Part shown: piece by piece, positions 1 through 10,249 of the stretch
Numbering within the stretch: the first letter of the stretch is position 1
How the letters are laid out: each line of letters begins with the position of its first letter
NCBI RefSeq assembly: GCF_000471905.2
Contig: NW_006498549.1
Coordinates: forward strand, 7,774,185 to 7,838,184
Source: Amborella trichopoda
Taxonomy: Eukaryota > Streptophyta > Magnoliopsida > Amborellales > Amborellaceae
Length of the DNA stretch: 64,000 nt
Direction of reading: 5' to 3'
Translations under genes and position numbers: made by a program
The notes under the pieces: generated by a model
Told to the model about the DNA's origin: nothing
The model's input: only the letters and a program-made list of their open reading frames with translations
The model's database searches: none

Positions 1-31
1 TCCTAAACTATTTTTATGAAGGAAAAAGTTT

Positions 32-383
32 NNNNNNNNNNNNNNNNNNNNNNNNNNNNNNNNNNNNNNNNNNNNNNNNNNNNNNNNNNNNNNNNNNNNN
101 NNNNNNNNNNNNNNNNNNNNNNNNNNNNNNNNNNNNNNNNNNNNNNNNNNNNNNNNNNNNNNNNNNNNNNNNNNNNNNNNNNNNNNNNNNNNNNNNNNNN
201 NNNNNNNNNNNNNNNNNNNNNNNNNNNNNNNNNNNNNNNNNNNNNNNNNNNNNNNNNNNNNNNNNNNNNNNNNNNNNNNNNNNNNNNNNNNNNNNNNNNN
301 NNNNNNNNNNNNNNNNNNNNNNNNNNNNNNNNNNNNNNNNNNNNNNNNNNNNNNNNNNNNNNNNNNNNNNNNNNNNNNNNNNN
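32..383. other. Assembly gap (run of N)
   Basis: 352 unknown bases. A short GA dinucleotide run follows directly (384-395), so the gap probably covers a simple repeat. The reading frames that cross it are artefacts. Confidence 0.99.
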
Positions 384-448
384 AGAGAGAGAGAGCACAA
401 TATATGATTATATAGAATATAATAGATTTGTTATCTCCCTATTTTAGA

Positions 449-1474
449 ATGGATCCAAACACGTCATCAAGCATGGGAATGAGAGTATAGGATCCAAGAA
501 GAACTTGCAATGGACACAAGCAGAAGATGATCATTTCATTGAACTTATGGAAAAAATGAAGTAGGGCTGTATCCACAGGGAGGGGGGGGGGGGGGGGGGC
601 TTTAAAAAAGGTTCGTGGAAACGGATGGTAAAAGCATTGACAACTAAATTTGGGCCATTAAACACGGAAAGTAGGTTAAAAAACAATTATAAGTTCTTTA
701 AAACCATGTACAGTGACATAAAAAAACTTATGAATGTATCCAGGTTTGGATGGGATGCAAGGAGGAGAATAATAATCGCCGAGAGTGTTGTTTGGATTGA
801 CTACTTAGCAGTATGTAATTACTCATTTGCATAGGCTTTAAAATTTTTGAATACGTTTAAATATGAATATCGCTAAAAATAATTTATGATCTTTTATATG
901 CAGGAGAATGAATGGGCAAATAAATTTCATAACAAGACTTTGCCCGAATATTCGCTCCTAAGTAAGATCTATGAGGGCAACACAACAGATGAGACATACA
1001 AATTGACTGGGGGTGGCATTACAATTGAGCCAGAAAGGCCTGAAACTCCATTCTCTAATGACCCACCCTTAGAAGTCTAAGTCCAATCTAGTTCATCCTC
1101 ATCTGATGACCCAGTATTATCTTGATAAAAAAGACGACGATCACATACTCCTATAGGAACACAACACCGATCAAAGCACCCACCTTCACTGATTCCATGA
1201 CTAAAGTCATGATAGAGGTGGTCGACAGCATTAAATGCTAGCACGTGAAACCGCATGTAATAGCAGTACTCCTGTGGTAGATGTCCTGTCCAAGGTTAGG
1301 AGAGACGCCTTAAATATTGTTGAAGACATGTGGAGAGCAGGTGAAGTTGATGATGATGTCTTTATAATGGCAGGAAGAATCTCTCAAGATTCTACAAAGG
1401 CAGAGATGTTATTAAACTTACCGGATCCAAGGATACAAAAGGCTTACTTGGATGAAGAAATGAAACACCTCTAA
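449..1474 (+). pseudogene. PIF/Harbinger ORF1, Myb/SANT-like DNA-binding protein (broken)
   Basis: In PIF/Harbinger elements the Myb/SANT-like protein works with the transposase, binding element DNA and helping nuclear import. The start of the domain is seen near 511 (WTQAEDDHFIELM). It continues after a G-rich tract (FKKGSWKRMVKAL, then GPLNTESRLKNNYKFFK). A GT-AG intron of 93 bp (811-903) joins DYLA to ENEWANKFHNK in frame, as in plant L10-interacting-Myb-like relatives. The C-terminal part is at 1235-1474 (DPRIQKAYLDEEMKHL). Stops and frame changes, for example a TAG soon after the ATG at 449 and a stop at 1078-1080, show that it is not functional. The 18-G run at 582-599 falls inside the domain and may be an assembly error. 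Host genes with the same domain exist, but the transposase next to it favours an element gene. Confidence 0.72.
582..599. repeat. Poly-G run of 18
   Basis: A homopolymer inside the Myb/SANT-like region of the PIF accessory gene, about 200 bp after the assembly gap. It is either a slippage product or a consensus error. Confidence 0.9.
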
Positions 1475-1489
1475 ATACTTGATTGACTA

Positions 1490-1950
1490 TGTTTACTTTA
1501 TGGTTTCCATATTATAAATATGTATGTGGATGACTTCTTTCATTTGTAATTCGCTGGCTTCTTTCATTTAAATATCAAAGATTGCTTCGTGGTTTTCATT
1601 ATAGATGTACATGGCTTCTTTCATATTATGGTTTGATAGAGATTACTTTATGGTTTACATTTTATAAATATGTATTGGATAAATTCTTTCATTTGTATGT
1701 GGATGGTTTCTCTCAATTTAATGTCAAATGTTGCTTCATGATTTTCTTTATGGATGTGGATGGCTTCTTTCTTATTATGGGTTAATAAAGATTACTTTAT
1801 GGTTTGCATTTTATAAATATGTATTAGATAAATTCTTTTATTTGAATATGGATAGTTTCTTTCAATTTAATGTCAAATGTTGCTTCATGGTTTTTTTTAT
1901 GGATGTGTATGGCTTCTTTCATATTATGGTATGATTAAAAATATTGCTTT
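1490..1950. repeat. Tandem repeat, period about 149 bp, about three copies
   Basis: The motif TTACTTTATGGTTT recurs at about 1494, 1643 and 1792. It is followed each time by a related block containing TATAAATATGTAT and GGCTTCTTTCATATTATG. The copies are diverged. The array lies between the accessory gene and the transposase gene of the PIF element and has no coding sense; the open frames at 1582-1785 and 1728-1934 are the same repeat read twice. Confidence 0.8.
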
Positions 1951-2129
1951 AAATTAATGTGGGTGTCTTCTTCTATTTCTAGTTATAGATCTCCAACAGC
2001 GTCGGTTGGTGGTAATATTATATCTTAAATATATAATGTAATGCATTATATGTTGGTATATCACTACGCAAAAGAGGAGAAGGCGTGTTCATACTCAAAT
2101 TTTTACTGGGGCCAATTATGTCTAATACT

Positions 2130-3351
2130 TGCTCTCAGGGCACCCTCGTTAGTGCTTTGACCAATTACGAATGGAAAGTTGTGCTTTTATCAGTTTATGT
2201 AATTTGTTAAAGCAGAGGACAAGCATTACAGATATAAGATATTTGGCAGTTGATGAACAAGTAGCCACATTTTTAAGTACTGTCACACACAATCAATGAA
2301 ATAGGGTGGTCCAGGAACGGATCCAACATTCAAGGTAGACCATAAGTTACTACTTCCATGGAGTTTTACAAGCCATCTTATAATTGGAACCCGTATTCCT
2401 GCAACCAACAAGCAATGAAACACCGGCCCACATTGCTAGTGATACACTATGATTTTACCCATATTTCAAGGTATGAGAGTGTCAAGTAATTCACATTGTT
2501 GTTCTCACATCCATTGAGAATTAATATATAATATGTTGATTTTGTTCTCTTAATAGGATTTTGTCGGAGCTATTGATGGGACTCATGTCCCTGCTCGAGT
2601 TCGTAGTCGATTGCATAATTGTTTCCGCAACAGAAAAGATTTTTTAAGCTAGAATGTTATGGCTGCGGTTGGTTTCAATATGCGCTTCCATTATGTACTT
2701 GCAGGTTAGGAAAGATCCGCATCAGATTCTAAAGTCCTATATGACGCAATTAGTAATGACGACATTAGGCTTGCAGTGGCTGAGGGTAACTTTGTTCCTT
2801 CTTATGTTTCATTGTTTCGGTTTGTACAATATTTCTAGTGTAATATTTAGCCTGACAATATACTCATTGCACAATCATGGTACAGGAAAATATTACCTTG
2901 TAGATGGTGGGTATCATACTATTCATAGTTTCATAGGACCATATCGAAGAGTCCGTTACCATCTGAACGAATTTACTTTAGGCCCACGAGCTCCCCAAAA
3001 TCACAAGGAGTTATTCAACAAGCGGCCATTCACGTTTAGAAATGTGATGGAGAGGACATTTGGACTTTGGAAGGCTCGATTTCCTGTACTCAGGAATCAA
3101 ATGCAGTATCCTTTACAAACACAGGTTGATGTAGTTATTACATGTGCAATATTGCACAACTACATCATGATGACTCGAAGAGCCGATAGCAAAAGGGAGC
3201 TGCGTTTACGAAGGAGGGTTGAGAGTGCACTTGTAATTGACGGAGATGATGGTTTTTGCAATTGACTCAGGGGCATGTTGATCATGACGTTGGTGTCAAT
3301 CTACGAGATGCCATAGCGATGCAACTGTGGGAGGCCTACCTAAGTCGCTAG
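2130..3351 (+). pseudogene. PIF/Harbinger DDE transposase (broken, introns still visible)
   Basis: This encoded the cut-and-paste transposase of the Harbinger (DDE_Tnp_4) type. The N-terminal helix region reads at about 2150-2450 (ITDIRYLAVDEQVATFL, then YYFHGVLQAIL). A GT-AG intron of about 90 bp (near 2468-2557) precedes FVGAIDGTHVPARVRS, which holds the first catalytic Asp in GAIDGTH. A second intron (2786-2885, 100 bp) joins AVAEG to KYYLVDGGYHT in frame; the second catalytic Asp is in the VDGGY block. The third block is NVMERTFGLWKARFPVL, followed by ILHNYI, and the C-terminus is RDAIAMQLWEAYLSR ending at 3351. Stops include TAG at 2650 where Gln is expected and TAG at 2707 where Trp is expected, and the frame changes near 3260. 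Both introns keep canonical borders, so the copy decayed in place and is not a retrocopy. Confidence 0.85.
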
Positions 3352-3369
3352 CACTTGTAATTAAAAGTT

Positions 3370-3960
3370 GTTCTGCATTTCATATGAAATTTTTATGTTG
3401 TGTTCATTCTATTGCATTTTGAATTATGTATGTTTAAACTATTACAAGTTATTGTTGAATGAGGTTTTGTTCGTGGTTTTCTTTATGGGTGCATGAATTG
3501 TGAATGTTGCTTGATACAGATGCATCAGTGTTGAATATAAGTAGTGGTCAAGTTATTGCAGAATATTATTGAATGAACTGATTTCTTACTGCTTGCATTG
3601 TGTATGTGTATTTGAATGGGTTGATTTCTTATAGGTTATTATTTATGGGTGCATGAATTGTGAATGTTACTTGATACAGATGCATCAGTACTGAATATAT
3701 GTAGCACTCAAGTTATTGCATGTTATTGTTGAATGGGCTGATTTCGTACTGCTTGCATTGTGCATGTGTGTTTGAATGGGTTGATTTCTTAGTTCTTGTA
3801 TTTTGAATTATGTATGTTTAAACTATTACATGTTAATTGTTGAATGGGCTGGTTTTGTACATAGTTTTCTTTTTATGGACACATTAATTGTGAATGTTGC
3901 TTGATACAGATGTATCAGTGCTGAAGTTATTACATGTTATGATTTGTTATTACATCTCTA
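3370..3960. repeat. Degenerate tandem repeat downstream of the PIF transposase
   Basis: Blocks around TTGATACAGATGCATCAGT recur at 3511, 3671 and 3901, with shared surrounding text (TGAATGGGTTGATTTCTTA, TTATGGGTGCATGAATTG). Spacing is 160 and then 230 bp, so the units are irregular. It lies in the 3' non-coding part of the PIF element. Confidence 0.75.
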
Positions 3961-4693
3961 GAATAGAAGTGTATAATATATCCAATGGCTACTCATTTGC
4001 ATATTCCATGGCGTGGTCCTCGTCCAATGAAATGATAAATGGTATAAAGAGGGATTGGAACCCCCTAGAATAAGAAATGATCACAATAGTGGGCCCTACC
4101 TCTTCATCACCACTCATAATTTCATCAAATGTGGATTACCCCGATGGGGTATAGTTTTATGTAGCGCATTGGATATTATGTATCCCTTTTCTAAAACATC
4201 TAATGCCTCCATAGAGTTTCAATGTTTTGAGTGTCTTGCATATTTTTGTCCACTTCTGACTCTCAAACTTCACTCATACTTTATCCATTGGGCCACATAG
4301 CATGTAAATCTTGAAATGTTCATCGATTAGAGAATTTATTTTATTATGTATTTTACATTTTCTTTTTTTTTGAAAAGATCTTTTTGGTTCCAATGCCATG
4401 ATATGAAACATTTTGCATTTTTCTTTTCACTGTTTGTAAGTACTATATATTTTGAGAAAAGATGTCAAAAAATATATATTTGAAAAAGTGAATGCACAAA
4501 AACAAAATCGTGGAAACACAAAATCGTACAAACAAAATATTGTTACAAGAATCAGATAGAGACTACAAATCTCACAAAGGTAGACTACACTTCTCTATGG
4601 ATTTTCCTTGTCTTCACGCATGTCCATACTTCTTTGCAAAAAAAGAAACTATATGCACCTATTCTTTGCAAAAAAAAAAGAAACAAAAAATAA
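3961..4693. other. Stretch without a recognised gene
   Basis: AT-rich sequence inside the PIF element between the transposase and the right-end repeats. A frame at 4055-4300 is open, but its translation shows no family motif that I recognise. Confidence 0.6.
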
Positions 4694-4795
4694 GTTACAT
4701 GACTGCCACTGATTTAGGAAACTTCAAAATGATATGTGCTATATAAAAATTACATGACTGCTACTGATTTTGGAAAACTTCAAGATGATATCTGC
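4694..4795. repeat. Direct repeat, two copies of about 50 bp
   Basis: TTACATGACTGCCACTGATT and TTACATGACTGCTACTGATT begin 56 bp apart. The following text is also alike (AACTTCAAAATGATATGTGC and AACTTCAAGATGATATCTGC). Confidence 0.85.
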
Positions 4796-4969
4796 CCCAT
4801 GATATTTCTTTTGATAAGGACTATAGGACAGTTGGGAAACCAAAATGCAATTTTCTCATGTGGTGTTAATAGTGGACATATGAAAAATGTAACTCTTACT
4901 AATGGGATGAAAGCCAGTCTTTTCTCTGATCCAATACAGATACCCAGTTCTTCTTTAACTTTCATGGAG

Positions 4970-5154
4970 GTTATCAAACACAGAAACCAGGAACTTCTTA
5001 ACTTCCTAGGAGATTATCAAACACAGAAACCAGGAACTTCTTAATTTCTCTGGGAGGTTATCAAACACAGAAACCAGGAACTTCTTAAGTTCACAGAACT
5101 TAAGAACTTCCAATTTATAGTTCATGAACTTGCTTCCAGTTATCAAACAGGCCC
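4970..5154 (+). repeat. Subterminal repeats and right terminal repeat of the PIF element
   Basis: Three units beginning TTATCAAACACAGAAACCAG occur at about 43-44 bp spacing (4970, 5013, 5057). The terminal copy GTTATCAAACAGGCCC (5139-5154) abuts TAA (5155-5157). Repeated motifs close to the end are usual binding sites for PIF-type transposase proteins; that role is inferred here. Confidence 0.7.
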
Positions 5155-5347
5155 TAAGAGTAGGGCAGCTTCTAAAAGGAATTTCGATGGAGGACTTCAA
5201 TATAATGGAAACTGGTAGTGGTGCTTCTTCTTCGGAGTTGTGCCTTGGTGGACTCAACTCTAGATGAAACCCTTATGCTCGAAGCGATTTATTTTGAGCC
5301 ATGTGTGGAAGGTCTAGGTTCGTCTTCTAAATCTCTATTTTAATTAA

Positions 5348-6010
5348 TATTATATCATAGAATGTAAGGGGTCTTGGTCACCCTAGATATAAGCGAGATG
5401 TTCTGTTTTTTGAATCTAAATTCAGACCTGTAGTTCTTATTTTACAGAAGACCAAACTTCCCAGACCCAATGTTGTTGGGTTTAGGGAGGTTTGGGGCTT
5501 AGGGTCAGTTGACTTTTTGGGTATTAATTCCATAGGTTCTTTTGGGGGTTTATGTATATTATGAGATTCTCAAATATTGCAATATTTTGTTACTGTGATT
5601 AGAGAAAGGTTTTTTCTTGTGGGCTTTAATGGACATTATCTGGGGTCTATGGACCGAATTTATCAGCTTTAAAAGAATGTTTTATCGATGACATGTCTGA
5701 AGTTATCAATGGTTTTTATTTTCCTATTTGCTTGGGTGGTGATTTCAACCTTATTAGATGGCCTGATGAGTATCTCTCAGGGACTTCCTTAAATTCGACT
5801 ATGAGGTTATTAAAATAGATTTATTGAAAACCATTCAATGGTGATCTTTATGTGGTCGAATAATAGTACTACTAATCTATCCATGTATAAACTGGATAGA
5901 TTTTTAATCTCCACAGATTGGATGTTGTAATTCATTTGGCGTATGTTCTAGCTTTACCCAGACTTTCCTCATATCATACCCCAATATGCTCTCTTTAAGA
6001 GTTATTTTTG
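5348..6010 (+). pseudogene. LINE AP endonuclease domain (broken)
   Basis: The endonuclease nicks the target DNA to prime reverse transcription. The opening motif reads IIS-stop-NVRGLGHPRYKRDVL, with TAG at 5358 where the family has Trp. Next come LILQKTKL, then LGGDFNLIRWPDE at about 5740, YKLDRFLIST near 5885, and RLSSYHTPIC at about 5970, where the family motif has SDH. The last catalytic Asp is thus replaced by Tyr, and TGA at 5572 is again at a Trp position. Confidence 0.8.
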
Positions 6011-6199
6011 CTTGTCTCATACCTTTCAGGATGGAAATAGGATGGCTGGAGGAACAATAGGTTATAGATATGACTCAGACTTATTGGGAAATACCATTAC
6101 TTATGGTTATGTTGATTTTCAACTGCATAAAAAGTTGCTTAACAATAAGCACAATTGATTAATTGAAAGAAAAAAAATAGATATCTAGTGAAATCAAAG

Positions 6200-7251
6200 A
6201 TTGAGGTCTTGCTAGATATAGAATTTTTGGATTTTAATATCCAACAACAGGGGATCCTAACTGAAGAAATGATGAATCAGAAGAATGCCAAGATTAAATC
6301 TCTTTAGGACTTACGCAGGTTGGAAGAGATTTATTGGAAACAGAGATCCATGTCCAAATGGCTAAAAGAAGGGGATTGAAACACTAAATATATCCATGCT
6401 ATAGCTAGTGCTCGTAAAAGGCAAATGATATATCGGATATCACCATCCCAAGTGTGGACTCTGATGATTGTCATGCTATGGCTTTTGTTGTAGTTGAGCA
6501 CTTTAAAAAGGCTTTCACAACTGAAGCCAGATTACCTCAAGACTGGATTGTGGCCCGTTCAAATGCCTGACTCAAGAGTTTCAAATACAACTAGAGATAG
6601 ATGTGTCTATGGACGAGTTAAAACTGGTTGTTTTTGCTTTAGATGGTGACAAGGCATCTGGACCTGACAGTTTTCCCCTTATCTTTTTTTGAAAGTTTTG
6701 GGACTTGACAAAATGGGAATTTTTAGAGATGGTAAAAGGTGTTTTTAGCCATGGAGAGATCTTCAAAGGGATTAATTCGATGTATATTGCTTTGATCCCG
6801 AAAAAGACAGTTATTGCTAATCTATATGATATTAGACTCATCAGCCTGCTCACAAGTTTATATAAAATTGTGGCTAAAATCTTGGTTGATAGACTTAAAG
6901 ATGTGTCGCATCTCATTATTTCGGATCCTCAAGTAGCTTTAATCCAAAATAATCTAATTATGGATAGTTTATTGGTGGCTCAAGAATGTATTCACTCTAA
7001 CATTTCGAGTCAAACTCAAAGTGTAGTGATTAAATTGGATATGGAGAAAGTGTATGATAGCATGGAATAGGGAGTGCTTCTTGAAATTATGCGCAAAAGA
7101 GTTTTGGGGATAAATGGAGAAATTGGATCTTTTGGTGCTTGTCTTTAGTGCACTTTTCGGTGCATTTCAAGGGTAGCCCTACAAGCTTTTTCAGAGCATC
7201 AAGGGGTCTTTGCTATGGTGATCCTTTGTCACTTTTTCTATTCACCTTATG
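6200..7251 (+). pseudogene. LINE reverse transcriptase, N-terminal part (broken)
   Basis: This is the part of the reverse transcriptase before the inserted LTR. Recognisable pieces are YWKQRSMSKWLKEGD followed by TGA at the expected Trp (6377), NTKYIHAIASARKR, ASGPDSFPL, IALIPKKTVIANLYDIRLIS, YKIVAKILVDRLKDV, and VVIKLDMEKVYDSME, where the family has KAYD. The region ends at FRASRGLCYGDPLS and LFTLC, where the insertion begins. It continues at 9198 downstream of the insertion. Confidence 0.85.
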
Positions 7252-9192
7252 TGTTATACGTCATATTTGACGTACTTACACCTCCCACATGAATAAGGAG
7301 AGAGACGGTAATGACTTGGTTCTGCTAGTACTCAAAACACTGACATACCAAAGTCGTGTCGTGAAATAAGTCTCGGACCAGGTAACTTAGGAGGAATGCT
7401 ATCGCACCAAAGGGAGATTCTACAACTGTAGCCATATGCTAGTGGCTTCAGAACAGTACCAGACCACCATCATCATGTTCAGAATGTTGAAAAACCCCCG
7501 AGGACCAAATTTGGGCCCAAACGGATCACCCAAAAGGGGTCTATGCTCGTACGGCCTCAAAACAGGTAGTTTTACATTATCGCAGAGCTGCTTTATTGAA
7601 CCAGTCCCCAAGCATGGAGACTACGACATCGCAACTCGAGATGGACTTCAAAGAACCCGCAATACATCCACCAAGAACAAAAAAAAGTTCAGACTTTGAC
7701 ATGTTATAGATCTCTTCAACCTCGTCATTTTGACCCACGACATGCACTGTGACGTGACCCAGAGTCAAACTTCTTCTAGAAAGAAGGTGACCACAAAATC
7801 AAAAAAATTAGGGTTTTTTAATAGGAAGACATCTCGAACCTCGTGAAGCACAGCTTAGAATATGTGCATGGGATCACCATAAGAATGAGTTCAATGCAAC
7901 CACCTCGCGAAGAGCTACAAACTGGTATAACTATTGTGCCTCAACCAAGGCTCGATAAGTACAGATCCCCAACTTGCTGGAAAAGCAGACCAAAACAGAC
8001 CAAACTTGGTGCAAAATGACTATGATAATCTCCTCTTTCACATGCAGGCAAAACGAAGACTCAGAGCATCACAGGTCGAAGGGAATTAGTGACTGAAGTT
8101 CATGCATCTGGCCGGACTTCCACTATGTGGGAAAAGGCTCCCTCAGCATGATTAAAGGGCATCAAAATGCTTAGAATCGAACAAGCACTGAGGATATAAC
8201 AACGAATAGGCTGAACCATCGCTGCAAGTCTAAAAAAAAAGCTTCCTAGATCTGGCAATGGCCAATGAACCCTCAAGCAAGGGTGGTTTCATCATTAGCA
8301 TAAAAGGTCTCAAGGGCGTTTTAGTCATTGCACTTAATTTTGAGATTTTATTGTAATTTCTTCAATTGTAATTAAGCTTTGTTTTTGAGCGTTCACTACT
8401 GTTTAGTGAATCCTCTATATGAGCGAGCTTAAGTCACTTGTAAAAGGGAGGATTATTGAGCATCATTCATAACTAAAATAGATGCATAGCACTTGTTTTC
8501 ACTTGTCTCTTGCTTCTGAATCCTTAATCCCGCTGAGAGGAGAGAGAAAATAACTCTGAGTGCACGGTCACGTCCTTCCCTGAGCGAGAAAATATCTCCG
8601 CCTGCGCGAGCACATTCTCTTTCTCTCTCAAGCCGGATCACATCCCACGCCTTTTCTCTCTCTCTCTTCCTCTATGCATCGTCTGCCCCGGGCAGCAGCC
8701 CGTGCTCGCCAGGGACGCATGGTCACGAGCATGCTCGCATGTGCCGAGCCCCAGTTTCTCTCACACCTTCTTAAGCCAGCTAGCCAGTCCCCCTCCAAGA
8801 GGGAACCATCGCGATTGGGGGATAGCCGAGCCCCATTGCGATTGCACGAGAGAGAAAGAGAGAATAAACATTTTGACCTGAAGAGAGTCTATGTCCAAAC
8901 CATGCTGGTAGACAGTCGGAGGGCTTCGTGATTGTTCTAAGAGAGCGAATCGCTCGAGTGTGTCCCATGAACCCCAAGCGGTGAGGCAAGGGGGCAAACA
9001 CACCTCCCCCACCGTAAGATCTCTCTTGTTGTTAGTTCCTATCCGCGCATAGGAGAGCTCGTGCGCCCGCATACCCACAGGTGCCCCAGCACCCACAGAT
9101 CCCCTGCGGTTGTTTGAGAGGGGGTCTTCCACCCCACACACGTACTACACTTGCGACACGCGAGGACAGCCGTAAATACCGGGCCTCGACCA
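7252..9192 (+). mobile_element. Solo LTR inserted in the LINE (Ty3/Gypsy-like, unclassified)
   Basis: A block of about 1.94 kb interrupts the LINE reverse transcriptase. It starts TGTTATACGTC and ends CTCGACCA. It is flanked by TTATG on the left (7247-7251) and ATATG on the right (9193-9197), a likely 5-bp target duplication with one mismatch. The interior has no coding domain. It shows an LTR-like order: an AT-rich stretch with CTATATGAGCG near 8413, then a purine- and GC-rich downstream part with GAGAGA and CTCTCTC tracts. Loss of the rest by LTR-LTR recombination is inferred. The family is not identified, and the ends could shift by a few bases. Confidence 0.6.
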
Positions 9193-9197
9193 ATATG

Positions 9198-9900
9198 TTG
9201 AATGTTTTAGCCTGATGATCAGAGATATTGAAAATAGAGGCAATTTTGAAGGTATCAAAATTGATAATTTGGGACCATCCATTTCTCATCTTCAATATGC
9301 TAACGGCACTCTTATTTTTTGTGGGGTAGAGTTATCTCAGATTAATAATATTGTCATATTCTTGAATTGGTGTGAGGTGGCCCTTGGGGTAAAAGTAAAT
9401 TTTAATAAAAACCTTATTGATTAGTATTAATTGTGATGAAGGTGTTATGCAGGAGTTAGCTGAGGCGGTGGGACGTATGGTTGATCACTTCCCAATTACT
9501 TATCTAGGACTACCCATTTCGAATAGAAGGATGTCTATTTTATATTGGAATAAGGTTCTCCAAAAGGTTCAACAGAAACTAGAAATACTTGGAAATCGAA
9601 ATACTTATCTTTGGGAGGAAGGGCCATCCTACTATAGTCGTATCTGGCTAATTTACCTATTTATCAGATGTCTATTATGCAGATACCTCATTCAGTTGTT
9701 AGAAAAATTGAAATGATGATGATGAATTTTTTATGGGGCACTTTTGGAGAGGAGAGGAAATACCGTCTTTTGATATGGGATATAGTTTGTATTCCTAAAC
9801 GTAAATGAGGTATGGGCATTAGGAAAATTAATCTAGTTAATCGAGCTCTTCTTTTCAAGTGGAGAAGTTTTATCTTCAAGGACTTCTTGCTGCCAAATAT
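9198..9900 (+). pseudogene. LINE reverse transcriptase, C-terminal part (broken)
   Basis: This continues the LINE frame after the inserted LTR. It reads FSLMIRDIENRGNFEGIKI, then HLQYANGTLIFC, where the catalytic motif of the family is YADD. The two Asp are replaced by Asn and Gly, so catalysis would be lost. VKVNFNKN and ITYLGLPISNRR follow, the conserved block after the palm domain in plant LINEs. Several frame changes occur between 9420 and 9900. Confidence 0.85.
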
Positions 9901-10249
9901 GGTCTTGATATACAAGGTATGTGGCTAGGAAATGGTCAAGGGAGCGATGTTTATGTCTTTTGGAAGCCTATTACCTTTAGCAAACCTCGTATTGCTAGGA
10001 ATTTTAGATGGCTCATTGGTAATGGTAATCAAATTTCCTTTTGGCATAAAAACTAGGTTGGAAATTGTCCTTTAAAGTTGGTGTTCCCGAATATATTTGA
10101 GAATGTGATAAACTAGAATGTGAAGGTATCTGAAGTCTTTGAAGGTGTTGGTAACTCTGTTATTCGAATATTGGCTCCCTTTACAATCGGCTCCGCGATG
10201 TATTGATTCAGCAACTTAGCTCATTGTTAGAAATTCTGAACAAAGTTTA

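Larger units (their letters stand above)
1..5154 (+). mobile_element. Decayed PIF/Harbinger DNA transposon, left end not seen
   Basis: This is an autonomous-type PIF/Harbinger element. It has a Myb/SANT-like accessory gene (449-1474) and a DDE transposase gene (about 2130-3351) on the same strand, which is the two-gene layout of this superfamily. The right terminus can be placed at 5154: the sequence ends GTTATCAAACAGGCCC and is followed by TAA, fitting the 3-bp TWA target site of PIF elements. Three more copies of the GTTATCAAACA motif lie just inside (4970, 5013, 5057). The matching left terminus was not found; it is either in the N gap or before the window. Both genes are broken, so the element is dead. 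The right end is an inference from one terminus only. A hAT right end is the main alternative, but the transposase is clearly of the Harbinger type. Confidence 0.7.

Noticed and set aside
3-447. Long open frames across the start of the window
   Set aside because: They run through the N gap and have no real sequence support.
8761-9141. Overlapping minus-strand frames in the solo LTR
   Set aside because: The GC-rich end of an LTR often gives open frames on several strands; no motif.
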